Assembly: GCA_026417035.1 (NCBI GenBank)
Contig: JAOAEA010000005.1
Span: forward strand, 1 to 64,000
DNA: 64,000 bases
Direction of reading: 5' to 3'
Origin: Burkholderiales bacterium
Lineage (GTDB): Bacteria; Pseudomonadota; Gammaproteobacteria; Burkholderiales; SG8-39
In this document: piece by piece, positions 9,860 through 19,041 of the stretch
How positions within the stretch are numbered: position 1 is the first letter of the stretch
Layout: every line of letters begins with the position of its first letter
Program-made: the position numbers and the translations under genes
Notes under the pieces: generated by a model
What the model was told of the DNA's origin: nothing
The model's database searches: none
What the model saw: the letters and a program-made list of their open reading frames with translations, nothing else

Positions 9860-11623
9860 TCAGGCGCGCGCGGCTGCCGCCTCCGCGGCGCGCTCCGGAC
9901 GCCGCACCGTCCCGGAGAGTTCGAAGCAGACGCGCCCGGCCTCGTTCGCCGCGAGCCGCAGGCTGAAGCCGGACATCTCCGCCTGCCGGGCGACCTGGTA
10001 GAGGCCGATGCCGTAGCCGGTCTCCGAGGGGACCGGGCCGCGCAGCAGCCCGTGGAGGACCTCGCCCGACACGGGCCGCCCGCTGTCGCAGACCTCGAGC
10101 ACGACGGTGTCCCGCGCCGCGAACGCCGCGGTCACCTTGAGACCCGGGTCGAGCTTGCGCTTGTCGAGCGCGTTCTGCAGCAGGTTCTCCGCGGCGCTGT
10201 CGAATAGCTCCTTCGGCAGCAGGATCTCGGGCTCGATCGTACCGGCGAGGAACTCGACGCCGCGCGGCTGGTAGATCTTCTGCAGCGCCTCCCACCACAC
10301 GGTCGCCTGAACGAAGCGCCCGCTCTCGACCTGCGGACGCTGCAGCTTGTCGAGCGTCTGCTGCAGGCGCTGCGTGACGGTCGGCAGATGCCGCCGGATC
10401 AGGGCCTGGAGCGCCGGCGAGTCGCCGGAGTCCTGCGCCGCGGCGGAGCAGAGGATGTTCAGCGACTGGAGCAGGTTCTTGACGTCGTGCGTCATGCGGG
10501 CGCCCGTCTCGTAGAGCGCCTGCACGTAGGTCTGCTGCTGCAGCTTCATCTCGCGCTGCTTGGCGATGTAGAACTGGCCGAGCAGCTGGCCGAGCAGGTT
10601 GAAGTGCCAGACGAGCGACGGGCTCGGGCGGTGCCGGCTGTAGAGCCGCACGCGCAGCTCGGGGCTCGCGAACTCGACGCTGTGCCGCGAGGTCACCCCG
10701 AAAGAGCCGCCGTCCGCTGCGGTCTTCCACTCGCCGCCCGTCACCCAGGGAAGACGACCGAGACCCTCGCAGGCGAGCCTGAGGAACTCGTCGGGCCGCG
10801 ACTCCGCCCGCGAGAGGTCGGCGAGGAAGTGCAGCCACTGCTCGAACGGCAGGCCGATCGAAAGGAGGTAGCGGGAGAAGAACATCGACAGTCCCGAGAA
10901 CCCGGCGCGCGGGTTCCAGGCGAGGCTCAGGAAGAGCAGCACGCCCGCGATCGTGAGCAGGCTGTAGGTGAGCGCGAACCCGTAGCTCGCGCCCCCCAGC
11001 GTCATGAAGGCGAACGCGCCGAGCACCAGCACGACGAGCAGCAGGAAGATGAGCGTCGAGTAGAAAAAGTCGACGATCTGCGGCTCGGCGATGTCGGACT
11101 CGACGGGCAGCACGAGCATCACCATGAACAGCGCCGGCAGGCCGATCTGCACGAGTGCGACGATCTCGGGCTCGAGGCGGCCGAGGGCGAAGCCGTTGGG
11201 GACGATCCAGAGCAACAGGAGCGAGACGAGGTAGAAGAGCACCAGCAGGTAGAAGACGCGCAGCCACCGCGCCTGGAAGAGGAAGACCTTGCCGCCCACG
11301 AGCCCGGCCAGCACGGACGCCCAGAGCCCGAGCATCCACCAGTTGAGGTAGAAGAGCACCGCGCCGCCGACGACCGCGACGCCGAGCGTCTCGGCGAGCG
11401 TGAGCCTGCGCTGCCCCTGCATGAAGGGCTGCCAGAGCATGAAGAGGCCGAAGTGCGCGAGCATGAGCCCGCGGGCCCAGAAGTCCTGGACGCCGCGCAT
11501 CGCGGCGAAATAGAGGAGCACGAGCATGGCGACGAGGAGCAGGCGCCAATGCCGTGCCGTGAACTGCCGGGATGCCTCGGAAAGGGTCGTCCGCACCGTG
11601 TATGCCCGCTCCCGGGGCGGCAT
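9860..11623 (-). CDS. Multi-TM sensor histidine kinase (PrsK-like architecture); ORF could start at 11710
   Basis: About 10 TM helices; H-box ARMTHDVKNLLQSL; N-box AENLLQNALDKR; G1 VCDSGRPV; G2 GYGIGLYQV. Confidence 0.8.
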   Translation of the reverse strand: MPPRERAYTVRTTLSEASRQFTARHWRLLLVAMLVLLYFAAMRGVQDFWARGLMLAHFGLFMLWQPFMQGQRRLTLAETLGVAVVGGAVLFYLNWWMLGLWASVLAGLVGGKVFLFQARWLRVFYLLVLFYLVSLLLLWIVPNGFALGRLEPEIVALVQIGLPALFMVMLVLPVESDIAEPQIVDFFYSTLIFLLLVVLVLGAFAFMTLGGASYGFALTYSLLTIAGVLLFLSLAWNPRAGFSGLSMFFSRYLLSIGLPFEQWLHFLADLSRAESRPDEFLRLACEGLGRLPWVTGGEWKTAADGGSFGVTSRHSVEFASPELRVRLYSRHRPSPSLVWHFNLLGQLLGQFYIAKQREMKLQQQTYVQALYETGARMTHDVKNLLQSLNILCSAAAQDSGDSPALQALIRRHLPTVTQRLQQTLDKLQRPQVESGRFVQATVWWEALQKIYQPRGVEFLAGTIEPEILLPKELFDSAAENLLQNALDKRKLDPGLKVTAAFAARDTVVLEVCDSGRPVSGEVLHGLLRGPVPSETGYGIGLYQVARQAEMSGFSLRLAANEAGRVCFELSGTVRRPERAAEAAAARA

Positions 11624-11681
11624 TCTCCCGCGGAACCGCCGTCCTTGGCGAGGGGGCAGGTTCCGTGCCATTCTTCGCGAG

Positions 11682-12455
11682 GTGAAAACCGCCCGCTTCG
11701 CGAGGACCATCGCCCGCTACACGCTCCTCGAGGCGCTGCGCAACCGCCTCGCGTGGCTCGCGCTCGCGGTCATCGGCGCGGCGCTCGGGGTCGCGGCGTT
11801 CCTGCACCAGGTGACGATCACCGAGTCGCGGGAGGTCGGGGCCGCCGTGGTCGCGGCCATGCTGCGGCTGGCGGCCGCGTTCCTTGTCGTCGCCTTCGTG
11901 GTGACGAGCATGGTCCGCGAGTTCAACGACAAGGTGCTCGAGATCGTCCTCGCCCGCCCCGTCCCCCGGGCGAGCTACCTTCTCGGCAAGTTCGTCGGCT
12001 TCTCGACCGCGGCGCTCGTCCTCGCGGTGGCCTTCGCGGCGCCCTTGGCCCTCTTCGCGCCGGCCGCACGCGTCATGCCATGGGCATTTTCGCTCGGCCT
12101 CGAGCTCGTGCTCATGGTCGCGGTCGGCCTCTTCTGCGTCCTCACCCTCACGAGCGTCGTCGCGGCGCTCGCGGCGGCAGCCGGGTTCTACCTGCTCGCC
12201 CGCTCCATCAGTGCCGCCCTCGTCATCGCCGCCGCGGGCGAAGGCTCCGCGCGCTGGACCGACCGCGTGGCCGACTGGACGGTGAGCGGGATCGCGCGCC
12301 TCGTCCCGGCGCTCGACCAGTGGACGCAGACGGCCTGGCTCGTGGTGGCGCCGCCGGACTGGGCGAACCTCGCCGGCATCGCGGCCCAGGCCGGCGTGTA
12401 CGTGCTGCTGATCGTCGCCGCGGCGCTCTTCGACTTCTACCGCCAGAACTTCTGA
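11682..12455 (+). CDS. ABC-2-like transporter permease
   Basis: GTG start in frame with ORF 11526..12455; YTLLEALRNRLAWLALAV start and MVREFNDKVLEIVLARPVPRASYLLGKFVG typical of ABC-2 permeases; 6 TM. Confidence 0.7.
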   Translation: MKTARFARTIARYTLLEALRNRLAWLALAVIGAALGVAAFLHQVTITESREVGAAVVAAMLRLAAAFLVVAFVVTSMVREFNDKVLEIVLARPVPRASYLLGKFVGFSTAALVLAVAFAAPLALFAPAARVMPWAFSLGLELVLMVAVGLFCVLTLTSVVAALAAAAGFYLLARSISAALVIAAAGEGSARWTDRVADWTVSGIARLVPALDQWTQTAWLVVAPPDWANLAGIAAQAGVYVLLIVAAALFDFYRQNF

Positions 12456-12526
12456 AGCGCGCACGCGTGCGGGCAACGCGCCGATCCATCCTCGCCCCCG
12501 CTGACTGACCACGACCGCCGCCCGAT

Positions 12527-13276
12527 ATGGCCTTCAGGAGCAAGTTCGCGCGGGACGAGCGGCCGGTGAAGGACGTCCCGGCTTGGGTCCTCGCTTTGCT
12601 CGCGCTCGCGCTCGCCGGGCAGATCGCCGCCTCGCTCCTGCGGCCCGCGCCGTCGGCGTCGGCGCAGGACCTGCCCGCGCCGCCGCCGCAGGCGTTCCTT
12701 CGCCTCGCGAGCCTCGGGGAGCCGATCCCCACGGCCAAGCTGATGATGCTCTACCTGCAGAGCTTCGACTATCAGGCCGGGTCGCGCGTACCTTATCGCG
12801 ACCTCGACTACGAACGCGTCGTCGCCTGGCTCGACCGCATCGTGGATCTCGATCCTGCCGGCCAGTATCCGTTGCTCTCGGCGGCCCGGATCTACGCCGA
12901 AGTGCCGAATCCCGAGAAGCAGCGACGGATGCTCGACTTCGTCTACCGCCGCTACCTCGAAGACCCGAACCGGCGCTGGCCTTGGCTCGCCCACGCGGCC
13001 TACGTCGCGAAGCACCAGCTGAAGGATCTCCCGCTCGCGCGCGAGTACGCCGTAGCGCTGCAAAAGCACACGACGACGCCCGACGCGCCCCTGTGGGTGA
13101 AGACCATGGAGTTTTTCATCCTCGAGGACATGGACGAGCTCGAGGCTGCCAAAATTCTCCTTGGGGGCCTGCTCGCGAGCGGGCAAATTCGGGATGCCCG
13201 CGAGATGGCAATGCTCGAGGCGCGGCTCAAGGATCTCGAAGCGCGGGCCGCGGCCCAGAAGAAGGGCAAACCCTGA
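12527..13276 (+). CDS. Conserved hypothetical TPR-like membrane-anchored protein
   Basis: N-terminal TM and repeated helical units; no enzyme motif; follows the permease. Confidence 0.55.
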   Translation: MAFRSKFARDERPVKDVPAWVLALLALALAGQIAASLLRPAPSASAQDLPAPPPQAFLRLASLGEPIPTAKLMMLYLQSFDYQAGSRVPYRDLDYERVVAWLDRIVDLDPAGQYPLLSAARIYAEVPNPEKQRRMLDFVYRRYLEDPNRRWPWLAHAAYVAKHQLKDLPLAREYAVALQKHTTTPDAPLWVKTMEFFILEDMDELEAAKILLGGLLASGQIRDAREMAMLEARLKDLEARAAAQKKGKP

Positions 13277-13317
13277 CGGTTTGTCGGCATTCCGTCGCAA
13301 TCGTCCGTTTCTCGACG

Positions 13318-13347
13318 AAATCACGCCCGCAAGGGCGTGATTTCTTT
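13318..13347 (+). terminator. Strong hairpin terminator
   Basis: AAATCACGCCC-GCAA-GGGCGTGATTT-CTTTC, 11 bp perfect stem with GCAA loop. Confidence 0.75.
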
Positions 13348-13367
13348 CACGGGAGGCCCTTTCCGGC

Positions 13368-13383
13368 TGGCACCGAACTTGCT
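13368..13383 (+). promoter_or_regulatory. Sigma-54 (-24/-12) promoter for the first tandem prepilin
   Basis: TGGCAC-CGAAC-TTGCT matches consensus TGGCAC-N5-TTGCW; predicted start near 13393, ATG at 13432, RBS AAGGAG. Confidence 0.8.
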
Positions 13384-13431
13384 CGGACGTCGATAGCACC
13401 CGAATACCAAGGGACCAGTAAGGAGTCACCA

Positions 13432-14121
13432 ATGCGCATCAAAGCGGTTTACCCCCGCCAGACCGGTTTCACGCTCGTCGAGATCGCGATCGTGCTCGTG
13501 ATCATCGGCCTGCTCCTCGGCGGGATCCTCAAGGGCCAGGAGATGATCACGCAGGCCCGGATCAAGAACATGGTGAACGACTTCAACGGCGTCACCTCCG
13601 CTTACTTCTCCTACCAGGACCGCTACAAGGCGGTGGCCGGGGATGACGTCAACGCCGACACGCGCTGGACGTCCTTCGGCGCCAAGAAGGGGTCCGGAAA
13701 CGGCATCGTGGGTGGCGCGTACGATCAGTCGCCGCCATCGGATCCTTCCACGATCAACATCACGAGCGCCAGCGAGGGCCAAGAGGCGGTGAACTTCTGG
13801 TGGCACATGCGCCTCGCGGGCTTCATCCCCGGACCGACGTCGGGGCCTGGCGCTGCCACCCAGCCGACCAATGCCGTCGGCGGGCTGACGGGGGTTCAAA
13901 CCGGGGGTCTCGGGCTGACGAGCCTCGTGGTCTGCTCGGCGAACATCCCCGACAAGATCGCGAGCGCGGTGGACACGCAACTCGACGACCAAAAACCGGG
14001 CACCGGCTCCATGCGCGCGATGTTGCAGTCGGGATCGATCTCCGTGACCCCGACCAGCACCACACCGTCGAACTTCGAGGAAACGGGGGCAAACCAGTAC
14101 GTCCTCTGCAAGAGCATCTGA
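13432..14121 (+). CDS. Type IV prepilin, tandem paralogue 1
   Basis: QTGFTLVEIAIVLVIIGLLLGGILKGQEMITQARIKN; C-terminal Cys pair (LVVCSANIP...YVLCKSI). Confidence 0.88.
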   Translation: MRIKAVYPRQTGFTLVEIAIVLVIIGLLLGGILKGQEMITQARIKNMVNDFNGVTSAYFSYQDRYKAVAGDDVNADTRWTSFGAKKGSGNGIVGGAYDQSPPSDPSTINITSASEGQEAVNFWWHMRLAGFIPGPTSGPGAATQPTNAVGGLTGVQTGGLGLTSLVVCSANIPDKIASAVDTQLDDQKPGTGSMRAMLQSGSISVTPTSTTPSNFEETGANQYVLCKSI

Positions 14122-14145
14122 CGCACTTCCCAGTCGGGGTGCGGT

Positions 14146-14172
14146 AAGCCCGCCGGAAGGCGGGCTTTTTTT
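14146..14172 (+). terminator. Rho-independent terminator after prepilin 1
   Basis: AAGCCCGCC-GGAA-GGCGGGCTT-TTTTT. Confidence 0.88.
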
Positions 14173-14230
14173 CTCCGGGCGAGACAGCGAACCGGCCGCG
14201 AGAGCCGGGAGCGGGAAAGGAGGCACGGCG

Positions 14231-14926
14231 ATGAGAGTCCTTCCGGTAGGTCCCCGCCGTGAGCGGGGCTTCACCCTGGTCGAGATCGCCATCGTGCTCG
14301 TGATCATCGGCCTGCTCCTCGGCGGGATCCTGAAGGGGCAGGAAATGATCACCCAAGCGCGGATCAAGAACGCGGTCAACGATTTCAACGGCATCACCGC
14401 GGCCTACTTCGCCTACCAGGACCGCTACAAGGCGGTCGCCGGCGACGATCCGAACGGCGGGAGCCGCTGGAACGCCTTCGGCGCCAAGGGCGGCACCGGG
14501 AACGGCCGGATCGGCGGCACCTACAACATGCCGGTCGTGAGCCCGCTCACGCTCGACCCGTCGAAGGACGAAGCGCACGAGGCCCTGAACTTCTGGTGGC
14601 ACATGCGCCTCGCCGGATTCGTCGCGGGCCCGACTTCGGGCAACGGCGCCACCACGCAGCCCAACAACGCGGTGGGCGGGCTGATCGGCGTGCAGACGGG
14701 CGGGCTCGGCCTCCCCGGGCTGATCGTGTGCTCTTCGGGGATCCCCGACAAGATCGCCGCCGCGGTCGACACCCAGCTCGACGACCAGAAGTCGCAGTCC
14801 GGCACGATGCGCGCGATGGAACAGGTCTCGAGCGCCGACGTCGCGACGAACTCCACCCAGGCCGCTGCGGCGTCGTCGTTCCAGGAGACCGGCGCGAAGC
14901 AGTACGTGCTCTGCAAGGCGATCTGA
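14231..14926 (+). CDS. Type IV prepilin, tandem paralogue 2
   Basis: ERGFTLVEIAIVLVIIGLLLGGILKGQEMITQARIKNAVNDFNG; near-identical N-terminal third to paralogue 1. Confidence 0.88.
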   Translation: MRVLPVGPRRERGFTLVEIAIVLVIIGLLLGGILKGQEMITQARIKNAVNDFNGITAAYFAYQDRYKAVAGDDPNGGSRWNAFGAKGGTGNGRIGGTYNMPVVSPLTLDPSKDEAHEALNFWWHMRLAGFVAGPTSGNGATTQPNNAVGGLIGVQTGGLGLPGLIVCSSGIPDKIAAAVDTQLDDQKSQSGTMRAMEQVSSADVATNSTQAAAASSFQETGAKQYVLCKAI

Positions 14927-15133
14927 CGCCCCCCCCCGCGAGCGCGTACCGGGTGCGGGCCGAGCGAGCGCTCTGCACCTTGGGCCGCCGCCGTCGATCC
15001 TGCGCCGTGATTCCGTCACGAAGCCGCGACGGCGCGGACCCGGGACGCATGGCCCGGGCGTCGTTCTTGCTGGAGCCAGGGGATGGCGGGCCGGGAAAAA
15101 GCCCGCGCGGGCGCCGCGCCGCCCGAAAACAAG

Positions 15134-15832
15134 ATGAAGTTGCCGAAGCTCCTTCCCGGGCTCCGCCGCGAGCGGGGTCTCGCACTCATCGAGATCGCGG
15201 TGACGCTGGTCGTGGTCGCGCTGGTCCTCTCGGGGATCCTCGCGGCCCAGGAACTCATCACCCAGGGCCGGATCAAGGCCGTGGTCGCGGACTTCAACAG
15301 CCTCGCGGCCGCGTATTACGCATACCAGGACCGATACGCCGCTCTGCCCGGCGATGACTCGCACGCCGCGGCCCGGTGGGCCGCCGGGGCCGCGCGCGAC
15401 GGCAATGGCGACGGGTTCATCGCCGGCGGTTACGACGACACGCCCCCGGCCGCGTCGGCCATCGGCACCTTCCCGATCGACGCTACGGCCGGCGAAACGC
15501 TGAACTACTGGTGGCACCTGCGCCTCGCCGGCTTCGTCCCCCGGCCGGCGGGGCTCGCCAGCATGGCGTCGCAGCCCCAGAACGCGTTCGCCGGCGTGAT
15601 CGGCATCCAGATGAACGGCGCGGGCCTCGCCGGACCCACGCTCTGCCAGGCGAACCTTCCCGGGAAGATCGCCGCGGCGGTGGACGGCCAGCTCGACGAC
15701 ACGCGCCCCGCGACGGGCAGGGTGCGCGGCCTCCGGCAGACGGTGACGCCGCAGCCGCTCGCGACGGCCCTGCCGGTGGCCGCCTATCAGGAGGACGGGA
15801 GCTCCGTCTACGTCGTCTGCCGCTCGCAGTGA
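15134..15832 (+). CDS. Type IV prepilin-like protein, divergent tandem paralogue 3
   Basis: ERGLALIEIAVTLVVVALVLSGILAAQELITQGRIKAVVADFNSLAAAYYAYQDRYAALPGDD; Glu5 kept; C-terminal Cys pair kept. Confidence 0.8.
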   Translation: MKLPKLLPGLRRERGLALIEIAVTLVVVALVLSGILAAQELITQGRIKAVVADFNSLAAAYYAYQDRYAALPGDDSHAAARWAAGAARDGNGDGFIAGGYDDTPPAASAIGTFPIDATAGETLNYWWHLRLAGFVPRPAGLASMASQPQNAFAGVIGIQMNGAGLAGPTLCQANLPGKIAAAVDGQLDDTRPATGRVRGLRQTVTPQPLATALPVAAYQEDGSSVYVVCRSQ

Positions 15833-15839
15833 GCCCGGC

Positions 15840-17810
15840 TCATCCTTGCAGGAGCCGCAGCTCCGCTGCGGCGAGCGCATCGGGGGTGCCCCGCAGGACG
15901 ACCACGTCGCCCGCCTCGAGCCGCGTCTCGGGACCGGGATCGGTGGCCCGGATGCTCCGGCGGCGGACGAGCGTCACCTCGGCGCCCAGCGCATCGAGCG
16001 CGAGATCGCCCAAGGTGCGCCCGACGGCGTAGGAACGCCCTTCGAGCGGGACGGAGTGCAGGCGCAGCTGGGTGTCCTCGTCGAAGTCGTCCGGCTCGTC
16101 GCTCGCTCCCGGGAAGAAGCCGCGCAGCAGCGAATAGCGTTGCTCGCGCGCGCTGCGGATCTCCGCGAGCACCCGCCGGATCGGCACGCCGAGGAGCACC
16201 AGCGCGTGCGACGCGAGCATGAGGCTCGACTCGAAGGTCTCCGGCACCACCTCCGTCGCCCCGGCGCGCGTGAGGCGCTCGAGGTCGGAATCGTCGCGCG
16301 TGCGCACGATGACCGGCAGGCCGGGATTCACCTCGTGCGCGTGGTGCAGGACCTTCAGCGCCGAGGCCGTGTCGATGTAGGTGACGACGAGCGCGCTCGC
16401 ACGGCGGACGCCCGCCGCGACGAGCATCTCGCGCCGCGCCGCGTCGCCGAACACGACCGTGTCGCCGGCGGCGGCGGCCTCGCGCACCCGCTCGGGGTCG
16501 AGGTCGAGCGCGACGTAGCCGATGTTCTCGCGCTCGAGGAAGCGCGCGAGGCTCTGCCCGGTACGGCCGTAGCCCGCGATGACGACGTGGCGCTCGCTCG
16601 CGAGCGTCTGCACCGCGGCCTGGTGCAGCTGCACCGCGCGCATCATCCACTCGCTCGACACGAGCTTCAGCACGATCCGGTCGCTCTTCTGGATAAGGAG
16701 CGGGGAGGCGAGCATGGAGAGGAGGATCCCCGCGACCACGATCTGCGCCGCCTCGTCCGAAAGGAGCCCGCCGCCCGCGGCCTGGATCACCAGCACCAGC
16801 CCGAACTCGCCCGCCCCGGCGAGCGCGAGCGCCGAGCGCAGCGCGGTCCCGGCCGAGCTGCCGAAGACGCGCGAGAGGGCGAACACGACGGCCAGCTTGA
16901 TGGCCATCGGCGCCACGAAGGCGAGCAGGACGGCGCCGAGGTGGCGCCACACGACGGCGAGGTCGAGATACATCCCGACCGCGACGAAGAAGAGGCCGAG
17001 CAGGACGTCCCGGAACGGCCGGATGTCCTCCTCGACCTGGTGCCGGTACTCGGTCTCCGCAATGAGCATCCCGGCGAGGAACGCCCCGAGCGCGAGCGAG
17101 AGCCCGGCGAGCTCCGTCACCCAGGCGAGCCCGAGCGTGATGAGCAGCACGTTCAGGATGAAGAGCTCGTGCGAGCGCCGGCGCGCGATCACATGGAACC
17201 AGCTGCGCATGAGCCGCTGGCCGATGAAGAGGATCAGCGCGAGCGCCGCGGCCGCCTTGACGAAGGCGAGGGCGAGGAGCCCCCCCAGGTTCTCGGCCCG
17301 GCCCGCGAGCGCGGGCACGACGATCAGGAACGGCACGACGGCGAGGTCCTGGAAGAGGAGCACGGCCACGGTCTCGCGGCCGTGCGCGGTCTCGAGCTCG
17401 ACCCGCTCGGCGAGCATGCGGCTCGCGATGGCCGTCGAGGACATGGCGAGGGCGCCGCCCAGCGCGAGCGCGCCCTGCCAGCCGATGCCGAGCGCCATCG
17501 CGCCCGCGCCGACGAGCAGCGTGACCGCGAGCACCTGCAGGCCGCCCAGCCCGAACACGAGCCGCCGCACCTGGAAGAGGCGCGCGAGGCTGAACTCGAG
17601 ACCGATGGAGAACATCAGGAACACGACGCCGAACTCGGCGAGGTGCCGCGTGCCGGCGACGTCGGGCGCGAGCGCGAGCGCGTTCGGCCCCACGGCGACG
17701 CCGACGATGAGGTAGCCGATGAGCGGCGGCAGGCCGACGCTGCGGAAGGCCACGACGACGAAGACCGCCGCCGCGAGCAGCATCAGGACGAATTCGAGCG
17801 TGCCGCTCAT
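15840..17810 (-). CDS. KefB-type monovalent cation:proton antiporter (CPA2) with TrkA-N and TrkA-C domains
   Basis: VGLPPLIGYLIVGVAVGPNALALAPDV; ALGGALAMSSTAIASRML; NAD-binding HVVIAGYGRTGQSLARFLE. Confidence 0.92.
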   Translation of the reverse strand: MSGTLEFVLMLLAAAVFVVVAFRSVGLPPLIGYLIVGVAVGPNALALAPDVAGTRHLAEFGVVFLMFSIGLEFSLARLFQVRRLVFGLGGLQVLAVTLLVGAGAMALGIGWQGALALGGALAMSSTAIASRMLAERVELETAHGRETVAVLLFQDLAVVPFLIVVPALAGRAENLGGLLALAFVKAAAALALILFIGQRLMRSWFHVIARRRSHELFILNVLLITLGLAWVTELAGLSLALGAFLAGMLIAETEYRHQVEEDIRPFRDVLLGLFFVAVGMYLDLAVVWRHLGAVLLAFVAPMAIKLAVVFALSRVFGSSAGTALRSALALAGAGEFGLVLVIQAAGGGLLSDEAAQIVVAGILLSMLASPLLIQKSDRIVLKLVSSEWMMRAVQLHQAAVQTLASERHVVIAGYGRTGQSLARFLERENIGYVALDLDPERVREAAAAGDTVVFGDAARREMLVAAGVRRASALVVTYIDTASALKVLHHAHEVNPGLPVIVRTRDDSDLERLTRAGATEVVPETFESSLMLASHALVLLGVPIRRVLAEIRSAREQRYSLLRGFFPGASDEPDDFDEDTQLRLHSVPLEGRSYAVGRTLGDLALDALGAEVTLVRRRSIRATDPGPETRLEAGDVVVLRGTPDALAAAELRLLQG

Positions 17811-17929
17811 CGACGTTGCGCCTGCGACCTTCGCTGCGTCCGTTGGGAAAGCCCGCGGCCGCGAGCGGGACCCGCCGCCGACCCGGCGCGCCAGAGGGGC
17901 GACGAGCACCCCTTTGTTATACTGGCCCT

Positions 17930-18934
17930 ATGATAAAGGGAGTCTCGGCCGCACACCAAGACGCTCGGGACGACGGCGCGCTGGCGCTCGCGCGCGAGGT
18001 GCTCGAGACCGAGGCGGCGGCGGTGGCGGCGCTCGTCGAACGGCTCGATGCCCGCTTCCTCGAAGCGGTGCGCCTCATCCTCGCGACGCCGGGCCGCGTG
18101 GTGGTGAGCGGCATCGGCAAGTCGGGCCACGTCGCCCGCAAGATCGCCTCGACGATGGCGAGCACCGGGACCCCCTCGTTCTTCATGCACCCGGCGGAGG
18201 CGAGCCACGGCGACCTCGGCATGATCACCCGCGACGACGTGCTGCTCGCGCTCTCCTACTCGGGCGAATCCGACGAGCTGCTCGTGATCATCCCGCTAGT
18301 GAAGCGCGAGGGCGCGAAGCTCATCGCGATGACCGGAAATCCGGACTCCACGCTCGCCCGCGAGGCCGACGTCGTCCTCGACACGCGCGTCGCGAAGGAA
18401 GCCTGCCCGCTCAACCTGGCCCCGACCGCGAGCACGACCGCCGCGCTCGCGATGGGCGACGCGCTCGCCATCGCCCTCCTCGACGCACGCGGCTTCGGGC
18501 CCGCGGACTTCGCGCGCTCGCACCCCGGCGGCTCGCTCGGCCGCAGGCTGCTCACCCACGTCCGGGACGTGATGCGCACCGGCACCGACGTTCCGTCGGT
18601 GCACGAGTCGGCGCTCTTCTCCGCGGCGGTGATCGAGATGTCCCGCGGCCGCATGGGGATGACCGCGGTCGTCGACGACGCAGGGCGCGTGGTGGGCGTG
18701 TTCACCGACGGCGACCTGCGCCGCACGCTCGAGAAAGTGCCGGACTTCCGCGCCGCGCGCATCGCCGAGCACATGACGCGCCATCCGCGCACGATCGCCC
18801 CGGAGAAGCTCGCGGTCGAGGCGGTGCAGCTCATGGAGCGCCACAAGGTCAACCAGCTCCTCGTGGTGGAGGCCGGCGGCCGGCTCGTCGGCGCGCTCAA
18901 CATGCACGACCTCTTCCGCGCGAAGGTGATCTAG
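17930..18934 (+). CDS. kdsD: Arabinose-5-phosphate isomerase
   Basis: SIS domain GIGKSGHVARKIASTMASTGTPSFFMHPAEASHGDLGM plus two CBS domains; next to kdsC/lpt genes. Confidence 0.95.
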   Translation: MIKGVSAAHQDARDDGALALAREVLETEAAAVAALVERLDARFLEAVRLILATPGRVVVSGIGKSGHVARKIASTMASTGTPSFFMHPAEASHGDLGMITRDDVLLALSYSGESDELLVIIPLVKREGAKLIAMTGNPDSTLAREADVVLDTRVAKEACPLNLAPTASTTAALAMGDALAIALLDARGFGPADFARSHPGGSLGRRLLTHVRDVMRTGTDVPSVHESALFSAAVIEMSRGRMGMTAVVDDAGRVVGVFTDGDLRRTLEKVPDFRAARIAEHMTRHPRTIAPEKLAVEAVQLMERHKVNQLLVVEAGGRLVGALNMHDLFRAKVI

Positions 18935-19041
18935 GCCCGATGGCGGAACCGACGCCGCAGGCAGCGCCTCTCGCGGTCGCGGGGAGCACGCGGGGGCGCC
19001 GCGCGAGCGGCCGCGCCCGCGCATAGCGCGGAGGACGAGGG

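Noticed and set aside
13823-15880. 685-aa minus-strand ORF across the prepilin array
   Set aside because: Repetitive composition mirrors the three paralogous prepilins on the + strand; shadow ORF.
15846-17933. 695-aa + strand ORF opposite the KefB-type antiporter
   Set aside because: Glu/Arg/His-rich shadow of a gene with clear TM and NAD-binding motifs on the - strand.
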